A stretch of 64,000 bases of DNA from assembly GCF_014195095.1 (NCBI RefSeq), contig NZ_JACIBC010000003.1:248001-312000 (forward strand), given 5' to 3'. This document shows positions 19,715 through 28,967 of this stretch, piece after piece; position 1 is the stretch's first letter; the number at the start of each line of letters is the position of its first letter. Both the position numbers and the translations under genes were made by a program. The DNA is from Rhizobium sp. BK602. Its GTDB lineage: Bacteria > Pseudomonadota > Alphaproteobacteria > Rhizobiales > Rhizobiaceae. A model generated the notes under the pieces. That model did not search any database and was not told where the DNA came from. It saw only the letters and a list, made by a program, of their open reading frames with translations.

Positions 19715-20935
19715 ATGACGCAAATCGATTCGGCGTGGGGCTCAGGCCCGACGTCTCGCTATGATGAATTGGCGGAGCGGTTCAGGCCGGTTTTCGACCG
19801 TATTCGCACCTCAGCCATAGAACGCGACCTCGTTCGCGAACTTCCGCACGAACAGATCGGCTGGTTGAGGGAAAGCGGCTTTACCACGCTGCGGCTCTCC
19901 ACCGATAATGGCGGCTTTGCTGCCACCCTGCCCGAGCTCTTCAATCTACTGATCGAACTTTCGGCGGCCGATTCGAATGTAACGAATGCGCTTCGCTCGC
20001 ATTTCGGCTTCACGGAAGACGTTCTGAATTCAACCGTTGCCGCCTGGCGCGACGAATGGCTTCGGCGGATCGCCGCGCGCGATCTGATCGGCAGCGGCTT
20101 CTCGGAGGTCGGAGATGCGAAGGTGGGAACCTTTTCGACCAAGCTGACCCGCAACGGCGATCATTGGCTGTTGAACGGTGCGAAATATTACACCACCGGC
20201 TCGCTCTTCGCCGACTGGATCAATCTCGGCGGCAATGACGAGAACGGCGAACCAATCGGAGCGCTGGTGCCGCGCCAGGCACCCGGCGTCGAGGTCGTCG
20301 ATGACTGGGACGGTTTCGGGCAGTCGCTGACCGCAAGCGGAACGGCGCTGTTTTCAGATGTGATCATCAAGGCGGAACTGGTCACGCCTCCCGGCGGCCG
20401 GTTCAAATATTCCTCCGCCTTCTTCCAGCTTGTGCACCTCGCCACGCTCGCCGGCATCGGCCGCGCCGCCGCCACCGATGTCGCCAGGCTGGTCAGCGAG
20501 CGCAAGCGCATCTACAGCCACGGCAATGCCCCGAGCGTCAGCGAAGACCCGCAGATCCTCCAGGTCGTCGGCCGGGTGCGGGGCGCGGCTTATTCGGCGG
20601 GCGCGATCGTCCTCAAGGCGGCAGACGCACTCCAGCGGGCCTATGAACAACGCGCCGCCGACACGGCTGTCAGCGAGCGCGCGAACGCCATCGCCGAGAT
20701 CGAGGTCAATCAGTCGGTTCACGCCGTCACCAGCCTGATCCTCGAAGCCACCACGCTGCTCTTCGATGCGCTCGGCGCGTCGGCAACCAAGCGCGGTCTT
20801 GGCCTCGACCGCTATTGGCGCAACGCAAGAACGATCTCGTCCCATAATCCGCGCATCTATCGCGACCGCATCGTCGGCGATTTCGCAGTGAATGGGACAC
20901 CGCCGCCGGCACAATATAAGATCGGCCAGATCTAA
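19715..20935 (+). CDS. Acyl-CoA dehydrogenase-fold flavin monooxygenase, DszC/SfnB-like (paralogue 2)
   Basis: A 406-residue paralogue of the 6710-7954 product. It shares LGLDRYWRNARTISSHNP at the C-terminus, an AADSNVTNALRSHFGFTED block near 88, WLLNGAKYYTTGSLFADW near 150 and the DDWDGFGQSLTASG block. The family uses reduced flavin for oxygenation (DszC/SfnB) rather than acyl-CoA chemistry; no CoA or electron-transfer-flavoprotein genes are nearby. It is transcribed alone, divergent from the rhodanese gene with a 208-bp AT-rich gap, and ends at a strong bidirectional terminator. Confidence 0.86.
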   Translation: MTQIDSAWGSGPTSRYDELAERFRPVFDRIRTSAIERDLVRELPHEQIGWLRESGFTTLRLSTDNGGFAATLPELFNLLIELSAADSNVTNALRSHFGFTEDVLNSTVAAWRDEWLRRIAARDLIGSGFSEVGDAKVGTFSTKLTRNGDHWLLNGAKYYTTGSLFADWINLGGNDENGEPIGALVPRQAPGVEVVDDWDGFGQSLTASGTALFSDVIIKAELVTPPGGRFKYSSAFFQLVHLATLAGIGRAAATDVARLVSERKRIYSHGNAPSVSEDPQILQVVGRVRGAAYSAGAIVLKAADALQRAYEQRAADTAVSERANAIAEIEVNQSVHAVTSLILEATTLLFDALGASATKRGLGLDRYWRNARTISSHNPRIYRDRIVGDFAVNGTPPPAQYKIGQI

Positions 20936-20970
20936 GCGGCCGAGCCTCGCAAACATCTCTTCCAACAATC

Positions 20971-20999
20971 AGGGCCGCAGGATCATATCCTGCGGCCCT
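20971..20999. terminator. Bidirectional rho-independent terminator
   Basis: A perfect 13-bp stem: AGGGCCGCAGGAT (20971-20983), a CAT loop, then ATCCTGCGGCCCT (20987-20999), followed by CGTGTTTT. It lies in the 84-bp gap between two converging genes, the DszC-like gene on plus and the third binding protein on minus. This is the clearest terminator in the window. Confidence 0.85.
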
Positions 21000-21019
21000 C
21001 GTGTTTTATCAGCGATGCG

Positions 21020-22624
21020 TCAGGCGCTTGGACTGAGCCATATTTGCCCGAAGCTGTTGTTGATGCCCTGCGCTCCGGGCGCAAAATTTCGCACCTTCTT
21101 GTTGGCGACGATCTGCGCGCCGGCTGCGACCAGGTCGACGGAGACGACATCCTCGTGGATGATACGCTGGAACTGATACCAGAGCGCCCGGCGCTTGGCT
21201 TCGTCCGGTTCCGTCGCCGCCGCCTCGAGCAGACGATCCACCTCAGGGTTTGAGTAGTGGCTCGCATTGGAGAAGACGAGGCCGATCTTGAAGTTCTTCG
21301 ACCAATAGGCGCGCTGTACGCCCAATGACGGATCGAAGGTATTGGAAAGGGATTCGATGACGATATCCCAGGCGCGGTCGGTATAAACAGTCTTCAGGAA
21401 GGTCGCGAGGTCAAGCTTCAGGATTTCGGCGTCGATGCCGACGACTGCGAGCGATTGCTTGATGAAATCGGCATAGGCCGGCGTCAGGAAGGAATTATAG
21501 GCGAGACGGAGCTTGAAGCGTTTGCCGGCCGCGCCGCGCGGATAGCCCGCCTCGTCCAAAAGCTTTTCCGCAAGCTTCGGATCGGGTTCCCTGGCCTTGA
21601 TGCTCGGATCGTACCATTTGGGCAGCGCCGTGCTGATCGGACTCGGCGAAACCTGCCCGTATCCGTAAAGCGCGATATCGAGCAGCTTCTGCAGATCGAT
21701 GGCGTGCGCGATCGCCAGCCTGACCTCGCGCTTGTTCAGGATTTCGTTCTCATAGTTGAAGAACAGCTGCTGCTGCGGACCGGAATAGGCGTAGGTGGTC
21801 GTGTCCACGACAAGGTTCGGATTGGTTTTCAGCCGCTCGATATCGGAGAGCGGCACGGGATTGGCGCCGATGTCGATCTCCCCGGTTTCGAGTGCCGCCG
21901 CGCGCGCCGCCGGGTCAAGGATGACACGCAGCACCACACGGTCGAGATAAGGCTTCGGCGCATCCCAGTAATTGGGATTGCGATCGAAGATCAGATGGCT
22001 GCCCGGCACCCATTCCTTCAGGATAAACGGCCCGGTGCCGATCGTCTGCGCAAGATTAGGCTGCTGTTCCGGCTTGAATTTTTCATAGACATGCTTCGGA
22101 ACGATGGGCGATTCCGAGCTGCTGAGCGCCGAGATCAGATAGGGCGCCGGCTTCGAGAGAACGATGATCGCCGTATGCGGATCGGGCGTCTCGACGGCCG
22201 TCACATTCTGATAGGTGATCCGCCCCCGCGGATGCGCCTCCCTCAGACGGAAAATCGTGAAGTTGACGTCCTCGGAGGTAAAATCCTCCCCATCATGCCA
22301 TTTCACCCCCTGGCGCAGCTTGAATGTATAGCGCAGGCCGTCGTCGCTCACCGACCATTCGGTTGCCAGCAACGGTATCGGATTGAGGTCATAGTCGAAA
22401 TCGAACAGGCCTTCGTTGATCTTTGGCCCGATCGCCTGTCCGGTGCCGGAAGAGGTATTGATGGCAATCAGCGCCGTGGGATCGGGATAATAAGCCCAAT
22501 TGAGCGTGCCGCCACGGACAGGCGTTTCCCCGGCCGCCGCCCCGATATCCGGAAAGCCGGCCAATGCCAGGCTTGTGCCGCTGAGCAGCAAGAGTTGATT
22601 GAATTGACGACGATTGATGGTCAT
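21020..22624 (-). CDS. Periplasmic binding protein of a peptide-type ABC transporter (SBP family 5), Tat signal, paralogue 3
   Basis: A 534-residue solute-binding protein. MTINRRQFNQLLLLSGTSLA is a twin-arginine signal, followed by ALAGFPDIGAAAG. Shared family blocks include ATEWSVSDDGLRYTFKLRQG, VKWHDGEDFTSEDVNFTIF and IGTGPFILKEWVPGSHLIFD. It is clearly paralogous to the products at 2614 and 13279 but stands alone, with no permease or ATPase of its own. It therefore probably delivers a different ligand to the shared permease at 11-13 kb (inference). A strong terminator lies 3' of it. Confidence 0.92.
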   Translation of the reverse strand: MTINRRQFNQLLLLSGTSLALAGFPDIGAAAGETPVRGGTLNWAYYPDPTALIAINTSSGTGQAIGPKINEGLFDFDYDLNPIPLLATEWSVSDDGLRYTFKLRQGVKWHDGEDFTSEDVNFTIFRLREAHPRGRITYQNVTAVETPDPHTAIIVLSKPAPYLISALSSSESPIVPKHVYEKFKPEQQPNLAQTIGTGPFILKEWVPGSHLIFDRNPNYWDAPKPYLDRVVLRVILDPAARAAALETGEIDIGANPVPLSDIERLKTNPNLVVDTTTYAYSGPQQQLFFNYENEILNKREVRLAIAHAIDLQKLLDIALYGYGQVSPSPISTALPKWYDPSIKAREPDPKLAEKLLDEAGYPRGAAGKRFKLRLAYNSFLTPAYADFIKQSLAVVGIDAEILKLDLATFLKTVYTDRAWDIVIESLSNTFDPSLGVQRAYWSKNFKIGLVFSNASHYSNPEVDRLLEAAATEPDEAKRRALWYQFQRIIHEDVVSVDLVAAGAQIVANKKVRNFAPGAQGINNSFGQIWLSPSA

Positions 22625-23077
22625 GCCTTCTGCTCCGCAAAGGTCCGAGCGGCGATAGCCGCGAACGGGGCCCCACCCCGCACGGGAATGATCCTGTCGG
22701 CGCGGCGCAATTGAAAGGCAGAATTTCTACCCGTGCTGGAAAGCCATGCTTCTTCAAGGGGCTGGTTCAGGCCTTGGGAGCCTTTGCGACAGGCTGCCAT
22801 CCGCTCGTTGGACGCGGTCACGCCAACGTGGCCTTGATCAGACGCACGATCTCTTTGAGGTTCGGGCTCTTTGAGGTCCGGGTACTCCCGCCTTTTGCGC
22901 CTTTCCCCGCAAGCCCTCGCCCGACAGTACCGCCGATGGTTGAAATTCGCGCTGCATTCACGCTACAGATCGAGCGCACATAGCGCCGGATTCGGTTCGG
23001 GTCATGGACATGCCCTTTGATGGGGCTCCATCGAACTGAATTGAGACCGCCATGCTGAACATATTTGAGGAGCCGCC
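22625..23077. other. 453-bp divergent intergenic region, no gene seen
   Basis: This gap separates the third binding protein (minus) from the DUF4034 gene (plus) and marks the end of the sulfur region. I see no convincing coding sequence, RNA gene or strong palindrome. A short near-repeat, TTTGAGGTTCGGGCTC then TTTGAGGTCCGGG, occurs at about 22855-22880. Promoters for both genes are expected here but cannot be pinpointed. Confidence 0.4.
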
Positions 23078-25114
23078 ATGCAGACCGTCACAAGCTCGCC
23101 TCCCCTGCCCCTGGATGGCCCCGACTGGGCTCGCTTTCGCCGGCGGGAAGACCTGCGAAGGGCGATGCTTGAACGGCGCTTCGAAGACGTCGAGCGCATG
23201 ATGACGGCGCTTGAAACTGCCTGGTGGCAGCCGGCCGGCAGCGCGGAGGACCACTACACATTTCTCGCAAACGGCTCCGGCCTGTTTGACTATGCCGGCA
23301 TCGATGCGGCGCGCAGACTGGAATTGCTGAATGCCTGGAGCCAAGCCTATCCGAATTCGTATCATGCAAGGCAAATCATCGGTGATTATTATTTCCGACG
23401 GGCCGGCGACATTCGGACGGCGGCCTGGTCATCGGAGGTCGGCGAGGACCAATGGGTTGCCGCCCGCATGGCTTGCGTGACCGCGGCCGAACATCTGCTG
23501 AAGGCGATGGCGCTCTCGGAGCGGCCGGCGCTTGCCGCCGAAACGATGATGCAGATCAGCCTTTATCTCGGCCAGCCGGATTTTGTCGATGCGCTGTTTC
23601 GCGGCACGACTTTGGAAAAAACCATGCAGCGCGAGGAGTTCGAGCCGGATCTTTACGAAGCTGCGTGCGCCCAGCTTGCCAGACATGGATTAAAGCCACC
23701 CGGCATTGTGACGGCGGCTCTTCCCGCTTCGCTTCCGCCCGCAAAGGAAGAAGACGTCGAAAACCCTGGCTATTACTGGCTGCGCTACTGCCTTTCGCTC
23801 AAGCCCCGATGGGCCGATATCCTGGCAACCTATGCGCAGTATCTAAGCCCCCGCTGGGGCGGCGGCGATGGCGAGGTCGAGAAATTCGCCGCTGGCCCTT
23901 TGTGCTCCGCGCTGAACGAGCAGGAACGCAACGACGTCCGATGGCCGGGCGTTCTGGATGCATTGACGCTGTCCGGTTATCCGCAGCCGGGCGACACTCG
24001 CGAGATCGCCGCCAAGCAGAAGATTTTCAAGACTTGGCTGGCCCGGGACCTCTCCGACCGCCTGCGTTTCATTTCCCTCGGGCAATACGCCAATTTTACG
24101 AATTATTCGCTCGCCGACGCGGAACTGGCGCGCCAGCGCCATGTGGAATCCATCCGCTACTGCAAGCCGCCGGGAACCTATCCCGCCATCGATGGCCCGT
24201 TTCGGGATTTCACCTATTTGATGCTGATCAAGCATTTCGAGGATCATGAAGGCGCCTATGTGAAGGTGCTGCAAACCGCCGTCCGCCGTTTCGAGGAGCC
24301 GACGATGCTCACCGTGGCGGCGTTCGCCTGGCAGTTCGGCATGTGGGGGATCAAGGCCGATCCTGCCATTGCAACCCGGTTGATCGAACGGGCGGTACAG
24401 CTCGAACCGCTGCATGAACCGGACGAGTTTACACCGATGCATGCCTGCCGGATGATGTGGGACGGCGGCTTCCAGAAGGAAGCGACCTATTTCACCCGCG
24501 CATTTGCCGAAAGACGCGCCTATTCCGCCGCTGCGAGCATGTACGATATTACAAACGGAATCCGGCCCGATACCGACCCGGAACTGCTTGACGACGAGGA
24601 AGCGGGTCGCTGGCTGGAGCTGGCCGTTGACGACGGCGAACCGGTCGCGTTGTACAACTACGCCTGGCGCCTTGAAAACGTCGACAGTTTGGATCTACAG
24701 GAGCGCAAAAATTTCGAGCGCGTTCGCAATTTTTACGTCGGGGCAATGAATGGCGGCGTGGAAATGGCAATGATCAAGGTTGCGAGCGTCGACCGCCGGC
24801 ACGGAACTGCGGAGGAAAAGCAGCAGGCCGTTGCCGATATGAAATCCCTCGTCGACTACCATGACGACCACATTGCCGGCGAAGCTTATGGCCAGGTCGT
24901 CCTGGCGTATAAATACGGCGACGGCGTTCCCCAAAGCGACTTTGTCGCGATGCAGTGGTTCGACCGTTACAAGCAGCTTTTCCCCAACCATTCGGCACTG
25001 GAGTGGATGGAGACGCAGGTCTACGGATCGACAGGAATGCAAATGGCCGGCCGGGCGTTGAAAGCCTTCTTCCTCGGCAAGAAACTGTCAAGCGAGCATC
25101 TGCCGCCAAAATAA
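23078..25114 (+). CDS. DUF4034-domain protein with C-terminal Sel1-like repeat
   Basis: A 678-residue soluble protein without signal peptide. The N-terminal half looks like DUF4034: RRAMLERRFEDVERMMTALE at about 27-46, LNAWSQAYPNSYHARQIIGDYYF near 90, and an AAEHLLKAMALSERPALAAETMMQISLYLG segment that is typical. The C-terminus has an AYGQVVLAYKYGDGVPQSDF block matching the Sel1/TPR pattern, pointing to helical repeats for protein binding. The next gene, an M48 metalloprotease, starts within 10 bp, so the pair is probably a functional unit, perhaps adaptor plus protease. The function itself is unknown. Confidence 0.75.
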   Translation: MQTVTSSPPLPLDGPDWARFRRREDLRRAMLERRFEDVERMMTALETAWWQPAGSAEDHYTFLANGSGLFDYAGIDAARRLELLNAWSQAYPNSYHARQIIGDYYFRRAGDIRTAAWSSEVGEDQWVAARMACVTAAEHLLKAMALSERPALAAETMMQISLYLGQPDFVDALFRGTTLEKTMQREEFEPDLYEAACAQLARHGLKPPGIVTAALPASLPPAKEEDVENPGYYWLRYCLSLKPRWADILATYAQYLSPRWGGGDGEVEKFAAGPLCSALNEQERNDVRWPGVLDALTLSGYPQPGDTREIAAKQKIFKTWLARDLSDRLRFISLGQYANFTNYSLADAELARQRHVESIRYCKPPGTYPAIDGPFRDFTYLMLIKHFEDHEGAYVKVLQTAVRRFEEPTMLTVAAFAWQFGMWGIKADPAIATRLIERAVQLEPLHEPDEFTPMHACRMMWDGGFQKEATYFTRAFAERRAYSAAASMYDITNGIRPDTDPELLDDEEAGRWLELAVDDGEPVALYNYAWRLENVDSLDLQERKNFERVRNFYVGAMNGGVEMAMIKVASVDRRHGTAEEKQQAVADMKSLVDYHDDHIAGEAYGQVVLAYKYGDGVPQSDFVAMQWFDRYKQLFPNHSALEWMETQVYGSTGMQMAGRALKAFFLGKKLSSEHLPPK

Positions 25115-25123
25115 GTGTCCGCC

Positions 25124-27028
25124 ATGGCCAGTCCACTCCCGTCGCCGCGCGAAGGCAGATGGCGAGCCTTGCTCTGGCTCGCCTTTGGCGACCTGTTCCT
25201 GCTTGTCTGCGGTTGCACGCTGATGCTGTCGCCGCTTCTGCTCGCGCTGCTGGTGCACTCTTGGCTTCTGTCGGTGCTCCTTGCCGTACCGGCGCTGTCA
25301 TGGGTCTTCTACGGACTGATGGTGTTGCGTGCCTATGCCTCCGTGCCGCCGGCACCGATCTCGAACGGAATATTGCTGGAGCCCGGCAAGGTTCCGGCTC
25401 TCGCCGAGGAGCTTGAACGGTTGCGCCTTGCCTGCGATGCGCCGGCTTTCACGGCCGTTCATATCAATGCCGAACTAAACGCTTTCATCTACCAGACGGG
25501 CTCTCGTGCCGGTCAGCCGAAGCATGTTCTGGTGCTCGGCTTGCCGCTTCTCGCCCTATTGACGGGAAAGCAGGCCGCTGCCGTCATTGCTCATGAATAT
25601 GCCCATATTTCCCGGTTGCACGGCCATTTCGCGCGCTGGGCCTATATGGCCCGCCAACGCTGGGCGGCGCTCGGTGAACTGCACGAGCGCAATCATCGGC
25701 TGATCACCGCGCCACTTAGAGTGTTTCTTTCCTGGTACGTGCCTCGCATGATGCGCGAGACGCTGGAGTTCTCACGCCGTTGCGAGGTGGTTGCCGATGC
25801 GCAGGCAATCGAGGTTTGCGGCGCCGATACTGTATTCGAGACCGAAGTCGCCTTGGCATTGCGGCAAAAGGCGATGTCCGGCCAATTCTGGCCGGATATA
25901 TTTGGCCAGGCAGGCAAGAATGGCATCGCGGAAATACAGCCATTTTCGCAGCTTTTGACCGAGCCTGCGAACAGCCGTCCACATGACGAGGCACAAGCGG
26001 CTGTTTGGCTGCACGAAAGCCTCTGCCAGGAACCGGATATTCACAGCACGCATCCGGTCTTTTTCGAGCGTGTCGCCGCCACTGGATTTGACCGGGCTGG
26101 CCCGCTCCCCGATCACCTGCCCTGGCACCTCGAAGGAATCTCCGCTGCCGTCGACTGGCTGCAAGGAGAAGCCTCCGGCATCGCCGCGCAACTGGATGCC
26201 GATTGGCGAGAGAATGCCGTTCAAGGCTGGCAGGAGGCAGGAGACTGGCATGCCCATCAATGCAACGAGTTCTCAAGGCTCCTGCGGCGGCGCGAGCAAC
26301 AGGTGTTTGACGAACAGGACTGGCTGCAACTGGCGCAACTGGCAGAGAAATTCGACCTGACGGGAACGCTTCGCGCCGAGGCGATTGCGGAGGGATTGCG
26401 CTACTCACCCAAAGACCCGGCGCTTCTACGGCTAAGGGCCGGCGATCTGGAGCGAGGCGGCGATATTCACGCGGCGATTTCCATCTGGCAACGCATCGGC
26501 CAATCCGCCTCTTCCTCCGCGTATCAAGCGCATCGCCAGCTCTGCGAACTCTACCTGCGGGTGGGCGACAAGGCGGCAGAACACCATCGGCAGATCGCCG
26601 ACCAGCTATGGACAAGCGAGGATGCAAGGCAATCTTCAGCGAAGGGTCTCCATCCACATGGAATGGAGGCGTCCGAACTTGCCTTGCTGCAAGGCACGCT
26701 TCAGCCGCTCTTTCAGCACGCACGCGCCATCTGGCTCTGCCGCGACACGCCAGCCGCGACGCCGGATCCACCGCGATGGTTCCTTTATATACAGGCCTAT
26801 GACAGCTGGTTCATGCGCCTGGCCGGCAAGTTGACCGGCGAAGAGGACGTCAATACAGCCGCCTGCAAGCGGTTGCTGGAGCGCTTGCGAACGCGGCTGC
26901 ATCTCCATCCCGAGGTCCGCTTTATCGGGCCGAACGATCCGGTGCCGGCTCATTGCACGCAGAGCAGCCTGATCACCGAGGCAGGCTCCGCCGCTGCGCC
27001 ACTCATTGGCCACGATGAAAACTCGTAG
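25124..27028 (+). CDS. Membrane-anchored M48-family zinc metalloprotease with TPR-like tail
   Basis: A 634-residue protein with two adjacent N-terminal membrane segments (LLWLAFGDLFLLVCGCTLML and LLALLVHSWLLSVLLAVPAL). The peptidase domain has the zinc motif HEYAH at about 157-161 and a downstream CEVVADAQA, the ExxAD pattern that supplies the third ligand and marks family M48. The C-terminal half (from about 330) looks like helical repeats. I chose the ATG at 25124; a GTG at 25115 immediately after the preceding stop would add three residues. It is coupled to the DUF4034 gene, so a role in envelope protein quality control or regulated proteolysis is plausible. Confidence 0.82.
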   Translation: MASPLPSPREGRWRALLWLAFGDLFLLVCGCTLMLSPLLLALLVHSWLLSVLLAVPALSWVFYGLMVLRAYASVPPAPISNGILLEPGKVPALAEELERLRLACDAPAFTAVHINAELNAFIYQTGSRAGQPKHVLVLGLPLLALLTGKQAAAVIAHEYAHISRLHGHFARWAYMARQRWAALGELHERNHRLITAPLRVFLSWYVPRMMRETLEFSRRCEVVADAQAIEVCGADTVFETEVALALRQKAMSGQFWPDIFGQAGKNGIAEIQPFSQLLTEPANSRPHDEAQAAVWLHESLCQEPDIHSTHPVFFERVAATGFDRAGPLPDHLPWHLEGISAAVDWLQGEASGIAAQLDADWRENAVQGWQEAGDWHAHQCNEFSRLLRRREQQVFDEQDWLQLAQLAEKFDLTGTLRAEAIAEGLRYSPKDPALLRLRAGDLERGGDIHAAISIWQRIGQSASSSAYQAHRQLCELYLRVGDKAAEHHRQIADQLWTSEDARQSSAKGLHPHGMEASELALLQGTLQPLFQHARAIWLCRDTPAATPDPPRWFLYIQAYDSWFMRLAGKLTGEEDVNTAACKRLLERLRTRLHLHPEVRFIGPNDPVPAHCTQSSLITEAGSAAAPLIGHDENS

Positions 27029-27084
27029 GCCGGGATATCCAGACGAGCCGGAGAGGGCCTGCCTTACGCCGCATCGCGACTTCC

Positions 27085-27603
27085 CTATCTCGGTGTCAAC
27101 GCGGCTACACGATCGAGAGCGGCCGAGAAGCCCTGGAGCGACACCGGAAAGCTCAGGGGCTTGTCCGCATCGGCGGTTACCCTGAGGTTCAGGCGCGATC
27201 CGGTCCGCAACTTGGCAAGCGTTGCGGCATCGATCGGAAGCAAGGCGATGCATCCTGTCGGCAGGCAGGTGCGGAAACGCACCGGTTTCAGCGGCGGCTG
27301 GTCATCGACATTGGGCGTCACGCCGGAATCAAGGACTATGCCGAACGGGAGGAGAAGCGTTGCGACCGCACTGCCATCGGGACGCATCTGCATCTCGATG
27401 GCCAGCAGCCTTTGGCCGTTCTGCTGGGTCTGATCCTGCGAGATCGCGCAGGCCGGCGCCTTATCGCGCTGGCTGCATGCCACGCGCCAGTCCTGATAGG
27501 TCTCCTGCAGAGTCGATGCGCCGTTCGGCAGAGCCGTTTGGGCAAAGGCTGCCGGAGCGAGCATGATGCCTGCACAAAGAAGGGCGAGCCGCGTACGGGT
27601 CAT
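27085..27603 (-). CDS. IalB-like secreted protein (invasion-associated locus B family), copy 1
   Basis: A 172-residue protein with a Sec signal peptide (MTRTRLALLCAGIMLAPAAFAQ). The mature part fits the IalB family: TYQDWRVACSQRDKAPACAI near 30, a Cys-rich central FRTCLPTGCIALLPID segment, and a C-terminal SFPVSLQGFSAALDRV helix. Four Cys in the mature part could form two disulfides. ATG 27603 is preferred because it starts the signal peptide; an upstream in-frame start at 27648 exists. IalB was named for its role in Bartonella invasion, but rhizobial homologues are common and their function is open. It lies 177 bp behind the adhesin operon. Confidence 0.85.
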   Translation of the reverse strand: MTRTRLALLCAGIMLAPAAFAQTALPNGASTLQETYQDWRVACSQRDKAPACAISQDQTQQNGQRLLAIEMQMRPDGSAVATLLLPFGIVLDSGVTPNVDDQPPLKPVRFRTCLPTGCIALLPIDAATLAKLRTGSRLNLRVTADADKPLSFPVSLQGFSAALDRVAALTPR

Positions 27604-27780
27604 GCAGCCGCTTTTCTGAAAAGATGAGATGGATGTCGAGATCGGCAAGGGCTCACGTCTTTCTGCTTGGAAGAAGACAGTTATTCGGAGGATTCTGTAA
27701 AATGTCGGGCGGCATGCCGTCCGGAAACGACCACTGCGGGATGAACGTCCATCCCCGTAGCCGTCCTGGTGCTGGCTGCG

Positions 27781-28257
27781 TCAGGTGCATACCCACTCGC
27801 GAACCTTGCATTGCGTCCCGGAGGCCTCGCATGCCTTCAGCGCAAGATCTTCGGCTTCGCGGCGCGTCGGTGCCGAATTCGCGCCCCATGGCGTCACGCG
27901 ACTTTTTTCTTCCTTGCCGATGGCGAGCGCGCCGCAATGCTTATAGGGAAAGCCGGTATTGTCGTCGTCATCCCAATGCCGGTGATTGCGGAAGACGGTG
28001 ACCACGGTGCATTTGCTGCCGCCGTCCCGTTCGCAATGCTTGAGCGCGATATCCATGGCTTCCTGCCGCTTGTCGGCGCCCCAGAAGAAGCCATGCTTTT
28101 CATCCGGCGTGGAATAGGCGATTGCCGCCCAGATGCCACGCTCCTCCTGAGGCGGTGGAGCCGGCGGCTCCTCGGCTGTAAAGAGATCGGCCGCGCCGAG
28201 CTGGCCTGTCGAGACGACCAGCATGCCGATTGCCGCAATGGTAGATCTGAATATCAT
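27781..28257 (-). CDS. DUF4189-family secreted protein
   Basis: A 158-residue protein with a short signal peptide (MIFRSTIAAIGMLVVSTGQLGAA) and a proline-rich linker. A DUF4189-type domain follows: WAAIAYSTPDEKHGFFWGAD, EAMDIALKHCERDGGSKCTV, then CGALAIGKEEKS and a second EAEDLALKACEASGTQCKV repeat. The two AxxxALxxC halves are characteristic. AAGGAAG precedes the ATG at 28257, which overlaps the upstream stop as ATGA. It is the last gene of the adhesin operon, exported to the periplasm or surface, with no known activity. Confidence 0.82.
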   Translation of the reverse strand: MIFRSTIAAIGMLVVSTGQLGAADLFTAEEPPAPPPQEERGIWAAIAYSTPDEKHGFFWGADKRQEAMDIALKHCERDGGSKCTVVTVFRNHRHWDDDDNTGFPYKHCGALAIGKEEKSRVTPWGANSAPTRREAEDLALKACEASGTQCKVREWVCT

Positions 28258-28967
28258 CTCGTGCTTCCTTGTTTTCCTGCTGCCGAGGCGACGGAAATGA
28301 CGACGCAACCGTTTCCGGTCGGCAAGAGCATCGCGTTGCCTCCGTCATTGCCAAGTTCGTAGACGCCGATCGGCCCGAGATTGTTGACGAGCTTGCTGCC
28401 GTTCGGAAACCTGGTCGAAATATCCGGGCAGGAGGCGGTAAACGGCGCGACGCGAACCATCGCGCCTTCACAGCCGGATGCGAGGGGCGCCGCAAAGACG
28501 ATGCCGGCCGCCGGGCCGCTATAGCCTTGCGTGGCATAGTTCATGCCCACAAGCGCCTGGACCGCATGCTTGTCCGCCGCCTCGTTGTTCCAAACCGACT
28601 GGACATTGTATTGGGTGCCGTTCGTCAGCAATTCGCCGAGAACCGGAAAGACGGTGGAGCAGGATTGCAAGCCGGCCTGTTTGGCGTGCTGCAGGAATGG
28701 TGTGTTCGCCAGCGCCGGATTGGCGTCATTCGTCCCGGCAACCGCCGGCTGCGATATGAAATTTTCCACCAGATTGTATCGCAAGGCGGCATAGCCGACG
28801 GCACCGACAACGGCAATTGCGAATAGCGAGAGGATCGTCGCTTTCCGCCAGCTTCGTCTCGGCTTTGCCTGGTCTTCGACCCCGCTCTGGACAACAGCGG
28901 TGCCCTGGCCCCTGGACATGATCCGATCATGGATTGATTGCTGGTTCATTGAAAATCTATCCGTCAC
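28254..28967 (-). CDS. Membrane-anchored hypothetical protein in adhesin operon
   Basis: A 237-residue protein with a cytoplasmic N-terminus of about 40 residues rich in basic residues, one membrane helix (ATILSLFAIAVVGAVGYAAL, about 43-62), and a Cys-containing periplasmic domain (LQSCSTVFPVLGELLTNGTQ, LASGCEGAMVRVAPFTASCPD, NGCVVISVASA). I do not recognise the family. The GTG at 28967 overlaps the preceding stop (GTGA) and has AAGG seven bases upstream; an ATG at 28949 is the alternative. Its position between two secreted-protein genes suggests an envelope role linked to the adhesin. Confidence 0.7.
   Translation of the reverse strand: MTDRFSMNQQSIHDRIMSRGQGTAVVQSGVEDQAKPRRSWRKATILSLFAIAVVGAVGYAALRYNLVENFISQPAVAGTNDANPALANTPFLQHAKQAGLQSCSTVFPVLGELLTNGTQYNVQSVWNNEAADKHAVQALVGMNYATQGYSGPAAGIVFAAPLASGCEGAMVRVAPFTASCPDISTRFPNGSKLVNNLGPIGVYELGNDGGNAMLLPTGNGCVVISVASAAGKQGSTR

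Noticed and set aside
22711..22983. Possible 90-residue gene in the 453-bp gap
   Set aside because: No ribosome-binding site, no coherent domain and a composition unlike coding sequence here.
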